NCBI GenBank assembly: GCA_021234155.1
Contig: JAJEKV010000058.1
Span: forward strand, 7,498,992-7,562,991
Source of the DNA: Isoetes taiwanensis
Lineage: Eukaryota; Streptophyta; Lycopodiopsida; Isoetales; Isoetaceae
DNA length: 64,000 bases
Direction of reading: 5' to 3'
The position numbers and the translations under genes were made by a program. This document shows positions 1-10,379 of the stretch, piece by piece (positions within the stretch are counted from its first letter, which is position 1; each line of letters starts with the position of its first letter). The notes beneath the pieces were generated by a model. That model did no database searches, had not been told where the DNA came from, and was given only the letters and a program-made list of their open reading frames with translations.

Positions 1-156
1 ATGGCAGCAGACTGGACTTCAAAGCTTGAGGTTCAAGTAGAAGCCGAATTGTTCCCGTGCAAACACCTGGCTTCAAACTTTGAGGTCCAAGTAGAAGCCA
101 AAGTGTTCCCATGCAAATACCCTTTGCCAGATGGCAAGGTTCAACTCTATATATGA
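1..156 (+). CDS. Short open frame with an internal duplication, possibly the 3' end of a gene running in from the left
   Basis: An ATG at base 1 opens a 51-codon frame ending in TGA. The peptide is a tandem duplication of about 20 residues: both halves read (K/N)(L/F)EVQVEA followed by a few residues and FPCK. An AATAAA-like signal follows at about 177-182, so this could be a terminal exon whose upstream part lies outside the window; the ATG would then be internal. I do not recognise the family. Codon phase is preserved across the duplication (both copies in the same frame), which mildly favours coding. It could also be a chance frame over a small tandem duplication. Confidence 0.3.
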   Translation: MAADWTSKLEVQVEAELFPCKHLASNFEVQVEAKVFPCKYPLPDGKVQLYI

Positions 157-1700
157 CTTTAGATTTTCATAAATGTGAATAAATTTTTTGGGAAGTCCGG
201 TCTGCTACCCTCATTTTTTGACCATGGATGTATTTTTTCCAAACCTGGTTGCTTCCATGGAAACGTACCCTAACATTGCTCATTTCAGGCCCCTGGAATG
301 GCCTCCTCCAAGCTTCCTTCATCCTATGCTTAGCACCTGTGGACCAGTGAAAACTGGCATTAGCGAGTGTACAATCAAAATAAGGGTATATCATGGCAAC
401 CAAGACACGCTCTTTCTGCTTTCAGTCGACATGTATATGCTAGTGAATATCGCCATGATGAAAGGAATGCTCTTGTCCAATTTCTGTGACACCTAAATAG
501 AAGATACAAGAATTTCCACCATGTGCTCCCACAAACACGTAACACATCCCATTGAAATTTCGAACGTGTGGTAATGTCTGTCAAATTTTGATTTTGTCCA
601 CACATTCTCTGCCTGTCATGTTGATATAACCTTCAATGTAGTCCTAATCTATGGTCCACGTTTAGCATCAATTTGCTACAAACTTTGACATCACCTTCTA
701 GTTTTTCTTTTTCTATAAAAAATAAAAAAGAATGTTAGTGCAGGGTATTTTGATGGCATTCATTTGGTCAATTGGATATCACTATCTGGCAAGATTGTTG
801 AGGGAACGCACAAGCGGATGAAGTGAAATATTGTTGTCGTGCTAATACAAAGAAGTTGCCCCATCCAACACTGACCAAAAAATATGTCCTCCGAAACTTC
901 TAGCATCTACTCGTATAATTGTTTTGACGTAATGATGTGTCATGACACGTTTCATAACAAGTTTTGGCTTCAAATACTTGCCTTGTGTGGTGCCCACTAC
1001 ATTGATTGTAGCTCCAAAAGTATAGCAATAATGCAAAAGATATATACGACTCAATTGGGGTGCACGTAGACCCATACATGTCTTATGCAAGGAGGAGTCT
1101 TGTGCTATAAACAAGGTAGAGTTCCAATGATTGCAATAACGCTTATATCATGCTCTAGAATGTGAAATTGCACTCTATAATATGACTACTAGGCGTGGAT
1201 AACAAAGCTAATAATTGCTTCGCATGCTTGATTAAGAGGAGATTAACCCTCCCCCCAAGATGATTATGGCATATAACCCTCAAGACAGACAGGCCAAATG
1301 ATTATCGAGAGGAGAGGGTTGACCTCCCTTAAACAACTGGTGGAGGCAATTATCATCGTTGATTTGATAATGTCTCCAATCTCAGTTTTGAAACTCATAA
1401 CTACTCAGGAGCGATGAATTATAAAAAATAACTATTGTTGTCAAAATGTTGATCCAAGGGAAGGCGACAAGGTGTTTATTAATATCCCTACATATTTGAA
1501 GGGGTTTAAAATATTGGCCATTGCTTATCTTGGATAAATAATTAAGCAAAATTTGGCCTGGCCATTTTTTGAATTGTTATGCCAAGTGGTAACGTCGAAA
1601 TCATGGAACTAAATTTTTTCGCAAAGTTAAATTGGCCACATCCATACATCTAACATATAAAGTTGATAGCCACGTCAATGTTCGTCTATGATGCTCTATA
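157..1700. other. No recognisable gene
   Basis: Short frames occur on both strands at about 167-605 (78, 102 and 76 residues) and 842-1114 (61 and 90 residues), but none shows a known domain and they overlap each other. I see nothing else supportable here. Confidence 0.5.
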
Positions 1701-1784
1701 TAGTTGTCACAAGCAAATGTGTGCTATGCTTCTATAAATCTATGGGATTCTACATCTGTCGCCACCAAACAGGAATATTGCTTA

Positions 1785-2230
1785 TGTATGGTCTCCTGGA
1801 ACTGTAGGGGCTTCTCCTTGCAGAAGGGATATAGTTTCAAATCGATTCCTGCAGATATAGATTTCATCTTCCTTATGGAGACCTGGGAATATGCTGGGCA
1901 TAATCTACCGAATTTATCGGGCTATCAGCACTACTCATTGAGTGCATAGGCAAGCGAGGACATTGAAGTATTGCCTGTTACTATAGGACAGCCCTAGCCA
2001 TCAAATTCTCTGCACAAGACGTACAGACACAATCATTACCTATGGGTACAACATTCACACAGATGTTGATAGGTTGGATCCGTATGTCAATCTATATGAT
2101 GACATACAACATCAAAGACAATTGTGCCAGACCATGTTACTTGGATACTTTAATAAACGCAGGGGGGATGGAACAGCTAACAAAATTTGACGCCTTGATA
2201 GAGGACGTATTACAGCACTAGCCTGCAATT
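1785..2230 (+). pseudogene. LINE endonuclease (AP-endonuclease-like) fragment, decayed
   Basis: The reading around 1789-1950 contains MVSWNCRG, then a stretch with DFIFLMETW and a GYQ motif. This is the usual start of the endonuclease/exonuclease/phosphatase domain of LINE elements (WN-x-G-L/F, then a ...ET strand). In a shifted frame further on (about 2070-2160) come NLYDDIQ and LLGYFN, which resemble the GDFN strand of the same domain with D replaced by Y. Stops and frame changes make it non-functional. It may belong to the same LINE family as the copy at 34-37 kb, but the two do not overlap enough to prove it. Confidence 0.5.
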
Positions 2231-2285
2231 TTTCTACAAATGAATTGGCAGATTGTTTGGACCCCCTATGCTATAACTCCTTGCC

Positions 2286-2993
2286 TCAACTGTCCCTGCT
2301 TAACCCGCGTGCTTTGGCATAACCTTTCCACCATATTCTGGCAGCTCCCAAGCGTTTTGTTGTGGCTACTTTGCCGTTGTCCTTATCTCTCATTTCATAG
2401 GCATTGCCATACTCTCTCATTTCATCGAGCCATGCTTCGGCTTCCATCCCTGATCTGTTGTTACCTAAAAATGGCTCAAGTTTTTGAGCTTTCCATACAT
2501 TGCTCAGGGCTAAATCCGCTTTCTTTTGATAGTCGGTCCTTCTACCTAGTCGGGCCTCCTTGGCGGTCGTGCAGTGAACTTCCATTTCCTCCTCCAATTC
2601 TAAGTTGGAGTCAGAGTTGCTATTAGATGAGTCTGTACTGGGCAATCTCCTTCTCTGACTCCTCTTATTTCCCTTATCCTTCGCCTGAGGTGGTGCCTGA
2701 GGCAACTAGACATTTTGGTCTGGGTTCTTCGATGCCCCCTTTGCTAGCAATGCGCTTATTTCCTGTATGTCCGGCTTTACCTGAGATAATTCCTCTTCCG
2801 AGGTTGGCATCTCATACTCCTTAAAGAGATTGCAAGGTTGAAATTGATGAGCCGGTGTTTCTTCGTCCATGCATTGATGGTATTGTTCAACGGTCCTGGC
2901 TGCTCTAGCTGCACACATTGAATTATAACTCTTACTATTTTTGTGTTTGTATTTGTTGTTTAATGATATAATTGTTTGGACAAAATATATCAA
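2286..2993 (-). pseudogene. Retrotransposon gag-like fragment with an in-frame stop
   Basis: On the minus strand one frame is open from about 2993 to 2286, broken only by a TAG near 2706-2708. The C-terminal part (about 100 residues) has the gag pattern P-x-F-x-G, then a glutamate and W-L-x-E-M, then a G-A-A-R-I-W-W segment near the end. This is typical of retrotransposon gag domains (a 'WLxxMe...WW' layout). A lysine-, serine- and glutamate-rich linker precedes it. No protease or RT follows before 2286, so this is an isolated remnant. It lies in reverse orientation between two plus-strand LINE-like pieces, so it may have inserted into a LINE. Confidence 0.45.
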
Positions 2994-3620
2994 AATAGTA
3001 TTTATAATGCAAGATAAATGATCTTAAATTGTATGTATTAACATTCGATATATTATTTCAATACAAAAATTTGTAATAACAATAATATGATCACCGATAG
3101 TTTGGGTGATCTTCTAAAAATTTCTTTACTTGGGTTGTACTAACTGTACGTCCCAAGTTCCTCAGGATGTTTATAGCCGTTCCTTCTTGCATGGCCACTA
3201 CGAGTTCTTCTACTCTCATGTCTGAGGTATAGGCAATGGTAACTGCTAGCCTGCCAAACCGATGGTACGGGACGATGAAATCGAAGATACTTGGTGCTAT
3301 CGATCTCTTGACTAGTATGACATGGTCAACACTCTATTGAAGTCTTGCATGCCTACCAAATACTGAGAATGCGATTAGCATGAATACGGCTTCTTCCTTG
3401 CGCGGGCTGAAATGCCGATGGATGACTGCTATTTTGCCAGCGATAAGGAGTGGCAGGTAGTATCTGAGTATTCTCCTTGCCGGGCTTCTGTTTCTGTCCC
3501 CTGTTTGACCGTTGTTTGCTCGCGTACTCGTCTACTGGGACTGTAATCAAGTCCCTATGGTTTGCAAGTTGAGATTTGAAGTGAATTAGATTGACGGCTC
3601 CTGCCATGTAGATGGGGTTG
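2994..3620 (-). other. Unassigned stretch with a patchy minus-strand reading
   Basis: On the minus strand about 3080-3500 can be read as protein-like text if stops and frame changes are allowed, including a VSTTQVKKFLEDHPNY tail. An 84-residue open frame covers 3353-3607. I cannot assign it to a family. It shares orientation with the adjacent gag-like fragment and may be part of the same dead element. Confidence 0.25.
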
Positions 3621-3627
3621 TCTGCGC

Positions 3628-3843
3628 TTGGATTGCAATCATGCAGAGGCTTACGTTCAAATGCTTTTAGATGACTTAATGAGAATTCTGCAGCTATCCA
3701 TGCTACAGCAACGAACTAGCCAGTTAGTTGATGTGCTTATGACTGATGCCGAGAGGTACTTTGGGAGAAGCGGATCTCAGAGGCAACAACCTTCCCTCAT
3801 AACCCAAGGTCCGGGAATGAAGCAACCAGTGGTAGAGGCATAA
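3628..3843 (+). pseudogene. Possible LINE endonuclease-RT linker fragment
   Basis: The 71-residue frame begins with a segment (HAEAYVQMLLDDL) that resembles the QAEDYAEMLMDAL segment following the endonuclease domain of the LINE at 34.5 kb. The similarity is about a dozen residues, so it is suggestive only. If true, the gag-like piece at 2286-2993 sits inside a dismembered LINE. Confidence 0.3.
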
Positions 3844-4029
3844 AGAAATGCCCTTCATGTCCTCCTGAAACGAAGGAAGAGATTATACTAACGAAAGGAT
3901 GGGCTCATTTATTGGTTGAGCAAAATTAATAGTCATACACAACTGCAGCAACAGTAGCAACAGCCACACATTCAGTGTCGGTTGCCTCTATTCCTCCTCC
4001 ATATCCCCTCATTATATCTCCAACTCAAG

Positions 4030-4396
4030 GTCAAGGAAAGAGAAAAAGAGGATCAGACGATGCTACTGCTAGACCTTCATCACTTTTTATTCAAGAAATT
4101 GAACAAGAAATATCTCCTACTGCCACGAACATAACCATGAGGCAAACAACCCTCACTAAAAATCAAGCAGGTTGCAAAAAAGATGGATGGAGAAGGCAGA
4201 ATTGGAGGTTGGAAAAATGCTTAATCTCCCTTTCAGACTTTTAGATACATCGAATTGGAAGCAAATGGTGGAGGCAATTTCACTAATAGGCAAGAAGACC
4301 TCGTGTCCATCTTCAATGGCACTCACAAAAAAGTTGATTCCAGCCACGTATAATGAGGTAGCACTTGAGGTCTCTCAAATTGAGAAGAATATGTAG
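4030..4396 (+). pseudogene. hAT transposase N-terminal fragment
   Basis: Two overlapping frames, shifted relative to each other near 4170-4240, together give the N-terminal part of a hAT-type (DUF659-like) transposase. There is a region rich in Q, T and K, then an AELEVGKMLNLPFRLLDTS segment, then W/F-K-x-M-V-E-A-I and K-T-S-C-P-S-S. This matches the family layout 'xxIARxFYxxGIPFNVxxSxxFKxMIxAIxxxG...PS'. It stops where an interspersed repeat begins (4394). The frameshift and the missing rest of the protein make it a relic. A C-terminal hAT piece lies on the opposite strand at 8884-9324 and need not be from the same copy. Confidence 0.5.
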
Positions 4397-4505
4397 CATA
4401 ATAACAGGGGGTTACTTTTAGATTTTTATACGCTTTTTCATATGGTTTTTCTATGATTTTTGTATTCGTTGAGGTGTACTAAATAGTATTTCTAGAGTGC
4501 ACCCT
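4394..4505 (+). repeat. Interspersed repeat R1, copy 1 (about 112 bp)
   Basis: Starts TGTAGCATAATAACAGGGGG and ends AGTATTTCTAGAGTGCACCC. The same pair of ends, at nearly the same spacing, occurs at 5248-5366 and, reversed, at 48229-48352. A start-only piece lies at 8068. The ends are not inverted repeats of each other. Confidence 0.6.
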
Positions 4506-4590
4506 TTATGGGCCGTTGATTTTCGTTGGTTGGAAAAATCCGAGGGTTGTTGTCTTTCTCTACATGTGTTTGTGCATGAACACTATGCAA

Positions 4591-4728
4591 GTGTGTGCAT
4601 GTGCATGTGCACATGCATGTGCATGTGTGTGCATGTGCACATGCATGTGCATGTGTGTGCATGTGCATGTTCATATGCATGTGCAAGTGCAAGTGCATGT
4701 GCATGTGTGCATGTGTGTGCATGTGTAC
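4591..4728. repeat. Imperfect (GTGCAT)n tract, alternating purine-pyrimidine
   Basis: About 140 bp of GTGCATGTGCAC-type sequence. It is almost strictly alternating purine and pyrimidine, contains many TGCA palindromes, and so has Z-DNA and cruciform potential. The His/Met/Cys-rich open frames over it on both strands are artefacts of the repeat. Confidence 0.9.
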
Positions 4729-5247
4729 TTGCCCTCTTGGATTCTTATTGCGAGTGGATTTTACTACCCACGAGATGGATTTTTGCTCACACTTACAAAG
4801 GTATTTGTTTTTTAATGTTTCTTCAGGTTAGCATAATGTTTTTTTTTACAAGGTATTGGTTTCTGATTCTACAATGTAGTCTTTGCAAAACCCCTTTTGT
4901 TTCCTTCCTATGATTTCTTCTTGATTCAAGTTTAGGCCCTCTGTTTTGCTTTCAACTCTTGGATATTTCGGCTTCCGGATTGTTCATAGCAGCCAGCCTT
5001 TAGCTTCAATCAACAAACGGATTCTTATGCGCACAACATGCGGATTATTCCACGCCCTTTTCCATGTCACGCAGATCAGTCAAACAGTGGCCACGAGAAT
5101 ACATTTATATTGTAGGTTTGGAACTTTAATCGAACCGTAAGGTGAATCATGCATTACCTTTAAGCTAGAGATGGAGCATCCAAAATCATATGGATTGATA
5201 AACAATGGTGTCATTGTGAAAGAGAAATAGTTGTAGCGGAAGTAACA

Positions 5248-5366
5248 ATATGTAGCAAAATAACAGGGGGTTTCTTTTGTATTTTTGTACGTTTTTTCCT
5301 AAGGTTTTTATATGATTTCATGGATGTATTTAATGAGGTATACTAATTAGTATATCTAGAGTGCGC
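5248..5366 (+). repeat. Interspersed repeat R1, copy 2
   Basis: Same start (TGTAGCAAAATAACAGGGGG) and end (AGTATATCTAGAGTGC) as the copy at 4394, diverged in the middle. Similarity to copy 1 stops right after the GAGTGC end, which helps place the right boundary. Confidence 0.55.
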
Positions 5367-7550
5367 ATACACTTAAACTAATTTTGATGCCTAATTCCAA
5401 TGGCTTAGACCCATAAGTCATATATTTCTTTATTATATTATTGTATTTTCTTGTAGTATCATATTTTGCTCGACATGCAAGCCTCGAGATAACCCATTTT
5501 AGGGTTATGAGTTGGGAACTTATTGGCTTCCTTCGCATCCGTGACTAGTCGGGCCTCAAACATCGAGCATCGGTGTCTCGGAAGAACCACACCAGCACAG
5601 GTGCCCGAACACAAGGATCTCCATCCCGCCCAACACCAAATTATGTCGGCTCCTTTTTACGGTAAAGCCATGGAAAGCATGTTCTTCCTTCCTAATTCTT
5701 TCCGATTTATACAGAGTGCTTAAGCTATTGGATCTTTGCTTACTGATTCGAGGTTCGTGCTGCCGGACTTAATGACGAATCGCTCCCTTGCCATAAATTT
5801 TTTCTTCGCATTGAACTCTTGCGGTTATACGAGATCCCTAAAACATTCCCTTGCTCGAACCCCCTTGCTTCATAGATATAACTCGGAATCGAGGGGTTCG
5901 AGGTAGATCGAGCTAAGCCACATTTGGCGATTATCTTCGGTTTGCAAATCCGTCGGTGCATCCGGCTGGATTTTTCGAGGAGGAGGTCGAACTATGGAGC
6001 ATTGGAACCTTGGCTATTGTCTTAAGGTGGGGTATGGCAAGATTCGGTTTTCTCAACGAGGTAAAATTATCGCATCTAGCACTATGTTGATGTTGAGGTT
6101 CTTGCTCTACAAGAAACCAGCGGCTTTGAATCATTTCTTATTTTCTCGCCTCGCAATCGAGCTTTACTCAAACCGATCAAACCATGTCTTTGTTGAAAAA
6201 AATACCGAGCTAGATTTGAAAGAGGCATTTTTTTCTAAAGCCCGATGTGAAACCGCCAACAACGGCAAGAGTCGTGCTTTTAAATGCCCCCCGGTTCGGG
6301 GATGGTCAAGTGACAACTTTTTGTGCTGCGGGTTTTGGGTGAAAATATTAAGAAGAAACGGACAGGATTATCTTTGGAGATGAGGTGGAGAAATCCTAAC
6401 CGAGATGTTGATATTAACATTATGCATCTTATATGAATTGTAAACACGAGTGGTTCGTGGTCTATGTCTAATCCTATTTTTTCTGCAAAAATGACGGGGT
6501 AGATGCAATTTCAACAAGATTTCCGATGAGACAAAGCGAGTTGATGCGCTTCTTTCTAAACCTTCTGATTTTGAGGTTTTCAATGGGCGATCTACTTTTA
6601 TCCGGATGGCAAAAATGTTGAAGATAATTCTTTATATGTTTGAGTTTTTATAGCCGTTGCCGGTGAGGGCACACCGGATGTGAGGGCTTTTTAAGCTTAC
6701 TCTTTTTAGACCAAAGCGGGAAAAGGAAAACATGAGGTTCATAGCCATTTTGATCGCTCTTTAGAAAGCGGTCCTTAACACTCTGAAATATAGAGGCAGT
6801 ATGTGGTGAGCCTCTAACAACCCTTTAGGTAAAGTGTTGATGATGCCTCTAATTGTCTCATTTACATTGAGTTTTTATTTAATGTGCAGGGGTTACAAAC
6901 GTTTCTTTAGGAGGACTGCTATGGAGACATCTGATTTTTTAAAAGATGATAGCCTTGCAATTGTAACATGGGCAATGGCTTGCATGCCAAATAATGGGGT
7001 GAACAGGAAGGGGGTGAAGATGCCTTAGGATTTCCAATTCTTATGGTTAATTGACAACCGCTTTTTCCATCTTCTGAGTTATCGTGCAAGAGAAGGCAGC
7101 GCTAAGTGGGTGCCTTGTACACAGCGCTAAGTGGGTGCCTTGTACACATATCATGGTCTGTTGTGGAAATGGGAAGAACTGAACCATGCCGGTTCCAGAG
7201 TGGCTCAAAGGAGGCACTGGGACTGGTGCAGGGTCAACACATTTTTCCCATCAAGGTACTTCCAATTTGGCAGATTATGATTTCCAGATAAATCCAGCAC
7301 CATATAGACTTTAGGGTATGTATGCAACTTCGAGAAAAAACAACGAGGATTTAACTGTTTGTTCATTATTAATAAATTCTATTATTACATGCTAATATTG
7401 GTATTGGTATAACATTATATGTCTAATTCTATGCAATGTTTTCGTTTCCATAATTTGAGCACCTTTAGTTTGTTAGATTTGTAAGGCAATGATATACCAT
7501 CCATCATTAGAGTATTAAATAATGTCTATATCTACACCCCTACACCATCC
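5367..7550. other. No recognisable gene
   Basis: Short frames (up to 129 residues at 5994-6383 on the plus strand) show no domain I know. A tandem 22-bp duplication containing GCGCTAAGTGGGTGCC lies at about 7099-7142. Nothing else is supportable. Confidence 0.5.
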
Positions 7551-8069
7551 TTAAGGCCCCGAAGGGGCCAAAAATTTTTTTAGTTAACACAAACCATTAA
7601 AACACAACTAACATTATTAACACAAACCATTGCATTTGACACATTTAAATTAAAATCCCCCTTAAACCCCCTTTGGTTTGGGTGCATATTCACACGGGGG
7701 GTTACGTAGGGCAGCGAGAGCCTCAAAAAATTTATAATACATGTACAAAATTAATACCATTAAGTACATTCTTTCAAACCTTATAGTATTTTGCAAACTT
7801 TAATATACAGTATACAAAAATTTGTACATGCATACCCCACAAACGAGGATCGCTATGTACGGTCCAGATCTTGGAATAAAGGGCAAATATGCCCATCCGA
7901 CAGCTCTCGTTGCCCGAAGTAACCCCCCGTGTGAATATGCACCCAAACCAAAGGGGGTTTAAGGGGGATTTTAATTTAAATGTGTCAAATGCAATGGTTT
8001 GTGTTAATAATGTTAGTTGTGTTTTAATGGTTTGTGTTAATAATGTTAGTTGTGTTTTAATGGTTTGTG
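7551..8069 (+). mobile_element. Foldback (long terminal inverted repeat) element F, copy 1
   Basis: The left arm (about 7561-7735) and right arm (about 7895-8069) are long inverted repeats sharing the block GGTTTGGGTGCATATTC and the CCCCCTTAAACCCCC tract. Between them is a non-palindromic core of about 160 bp (7736-7894) containing a CCCCACAAACGAGG motif. The left edge carries a GC palindrome (GGCCCCGAAGGGGCC) followed by an A/T tract. The outer right arm contains a short tandem repeat of TTTGTGTTAATAATGTTAG. There is no transposase, so this is MITE-like. I cannot assign a superfamily or a clear target duplication. Confidence 0.7.
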
Positions 8070-8282
8070 TAGCATAATAACAGAGGGTTTTCTTTGTGTT
8101 GTAAACTTTATGACTTTCAGAATAATGGGATCAATCTGCTCTATCTTTATGGTAACTTTTACTTATGTTCTATTTGTTTTATTGTGATCAAATTCAAAAG
8201 CTACAGGTGATGAAAGCCTCAAATGAATTCTAGTTTTTTTTCTGGTTTGAATTCTAAATTTTTTGTCACACGGTGGGGGGGC

Positions 8283-8822
8283 GTCCCTAAGGCCCCGAAG
8301 GGGCCAAAAAAAATTTTTTGCAACACAAACCATTAACATCCAACATATAAAAATTAAATCCCCCAACACATAACAACCATTGACATTAACAACCAACACA
8401 TAACTACCATTGACATTAATTAACATAACCATTGGGTCCAACACATTTAAATTAAAATCCCCCTTAAACCCCCTTTGGTTTGGGTGCATATTCACACGGG
8501 GGGTGACGTAGGGCAGCGAGAGCCCTCATAATTGTATTTTGCACGTACGAAATCAACACCATATAGTATTCCGCTTGAAATCTTATAGTATTTTGCGAAT
8601 CTTATTATACAGTATAGCAAATTTTGTACTTGCATACCCCACAAACGAGGAACTTTACGTACGGTATAGATTAAGGAATAAGGGGTGAATATGCCTATCC
8701 AACAGCTCTCGTTGCCCGGAGTCACCCCCCGTGTGAATATGCACCCAAACCAAAGGGGGTTTAAGGGGGATTTTAATTTAAATGTGTTGGACCCAATGGT
8801 TATGTTAATTAATGTCAATGGC
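8283..8822 (+). mobile_element. Foldback element F, copy 2
   Basis: Same architecture as the copy 214 bp to its left: GC palindrome edge at 8289, a longer left arm to about 8520, a core with CCCCACAAACGAGG at about 8637-8650, and a right arm from about 8700. The right arm is shorter than the left and stops near 8822, so this copy is truncated or deleted at that end. The core is in the same orientation as in copy 1. Confidence 0.7.
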
Positions 8823-8883
8823 GGCACTGTGATGACAGGTGGAATGAAAAAAAGAGGCCTTTATAAATCCGGTATAAACAAAG

Positions 8884-9324
8884 TTATTGATTAGCAAAAA
8901 AACTAAGGATGTTATTACAATACCTGTTTGTCATGGATGGATCTCTTTCTTTGATTTTATTGAGTGCCACATTGATGCGATCCATGAATTCATAAAGTAC
9001 GCCAAGTGTTGAACCCTCTCTATCAGTGAGGCGTAGAATAGAATACATTGGGCGAATGATTTCCATAATTTCTTGAAACGCCTTCTCATTAGTGTAATCC
9101 AATATCAAAACTTGAACGGCCTCACTTTCTGGTAGTTTGGAATCATCCCAAGCAAGCCACAAATCTGATACAACAGTTTGTCTCAAAGATTTCCATACTT
9201 TACTTAAGCGTTCGATCATGATAAACTTTGAACCAAAGCGGGTTTGAGCTGGTTTCAAGCGTTCTAACTTGGCATATTTGCGATAAATTGCCAATGCCTT
9301 CTTCTTTCGTGAAAAGAGAGTCAC
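8884..9324 (-). pseudogene. hAT transposase central/C-terminal fragment (DUF659-type)
   Basis: A 146-residue frame resembles the region that follows DUF659 in plant hAT-like transposases. It has an RLKPAQTRFGSKFIMIERL segment (the family's 'pxxTRFaTxFixlxrL'), then VVSDLWLAWDDSK, then an EIMEIIRPMYSILRLTDRE segment ('...EPIYxxLRxxDxD'), then LYEFMDRI. Both the N-terminal DDE part and the C-terminal dimerisation domain are missing, so it is a relic, although this stretch is still open. It abuts foldback copy 2. Confidence 0.65.
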
Positions 9325-9435
9325 AATTCTTGCATCTCCTCAATAAATAATTCTCCTATAACACCCACGCCAGCACCTCTCATGTCATATGATTTCCTGT
9401 AAATTGTGCCAAATGCAAAAGAAATTATTACATTA

Positions 9436-9486
9436 TAGAATAGAATAGAATAGAATAGAATAGAATAGAATAGAATAGAATAGAAT
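9436..9486. repeat. (TAGAA)n microsatellite, possible reverse-strand retroposon tail
   Basis: Ten tandem TAGAA units. Read on the minus strand this is (TTCTA)n, the same tail motif as the plus-strand LINE end at 10938-10963. The sequence at 9487-9680 could therefore be the 3' end of a minus-strand retroposon, but I find no coding text in it. Confidence 0.75.
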
Positions 9487-9721
9487 ATACATTAATGTCC
9501 CTTGTGCCGCGAGGCCCCTGGACTTGTGTAGCATGGGCGAGCTCCCTAAAAGGGCGCTACTAGCACATCACGCTGTTATGATGTAGCCTTTTCTGAAGGC
9601 TGACTTTTTTTCTATTATTACCAGCATCCCACTTTACTTCGGCTTCATGGCCGTGCAGTGATGCGTCGTTATCAATCAGCTTTTAACTGAACAATTTGTA
9701 TGGGGTTTATGATCCTCTTAT

Positions 9722-9982
9722 GTGCGGATCATATTACAAACTCTCTTTCACTGTGTACTTCTCTGTGTCTGGTCATCATTCCCTGGATCGCGTCTGCCAG
9801 ATCTCGAAGTGATTTTGTTAGAAGAGGTGAATGAGTATGATGAAGAAGAGGAGGAAGTAGAAATAGAGGATTTGAATGATGAATCTGACGAAGATTTTGA
9901 GGAGGAGGAGGAGGAGGACGAAGAATGTGGTAAGGATGATGATAAAGAGGAAGAGTTAGAAGATTCGGAGGTCTTCATCTAG
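9722..9982 (+). CDS. Open frame with a highly acidic C-terminus, unassigned
   Basis: The 86-residue frame ends in about 55 residues dominated by Glu and Asp. The first 25 residues are hydrophobic and Cys/Leu-rich. Codons alternate GAA/GAG/GAT rather than forming a pure repeat, which is weakly coding-like. No family can be named; acidic tails occur in many nuclear proteins and transposases. The Ser-rich frame on the opposite strand is its mirror. It could be a terminal exon or chance low-complexity DNA. Confidence 0.25.
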   Translation: MRIILQTLFHCVLLCVWSSFPGSRLPDLEVILLEEVNEYDEEEEEVEIEDLNDESDEDFEEEEEEDEECGKDDDKEEELEDSEVFI

Positions 9983-10379
9983 CTAAAATAGTTTTTGAAC
10001 TTTTTACTATAACTTTGTTAGTTTGTTATAGTAGCTATTTGGCTATTAAGTTCTTAACAAAATGGTGTAACAGATTTCTTATGAGTCTACTATCCTTATT
10101 CTATCATCATGTCTAGTATGTTACTATAGGTAAGGCTATTTTAAAATTATTTTTAAAATTTTCGAACGCATCTTTCATGCATCTAAAAGAGTAGATGCTT
10201 CGATGCTTTAGATGCTCTCGATGTGCCGCATCTGAAGCATCTCTCTTTAGATGTGTTTGAACTTAGGCATACAGGTGCAAACAGACGCGGATCGCCATAG
10301 CTTGAGGCAATACCTTGATGCATGCTTCCTCGAAGCTTTGGAATGTCGGTGCCCTTGAATAGATCAAGCTATCATACTA

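Noticed and set aside
4492-4913. Four overlapping His/Met/Cys-rich open frames
   Set aside because: They are translations of the GTGCAT repeat in different frames and strands.
9748-9978. Ser-rich minus-strand frame
   Set aside because: Mirror of the acidic plus-strand codons (GAA/GAG read in reverse as Ser-coding triplets).
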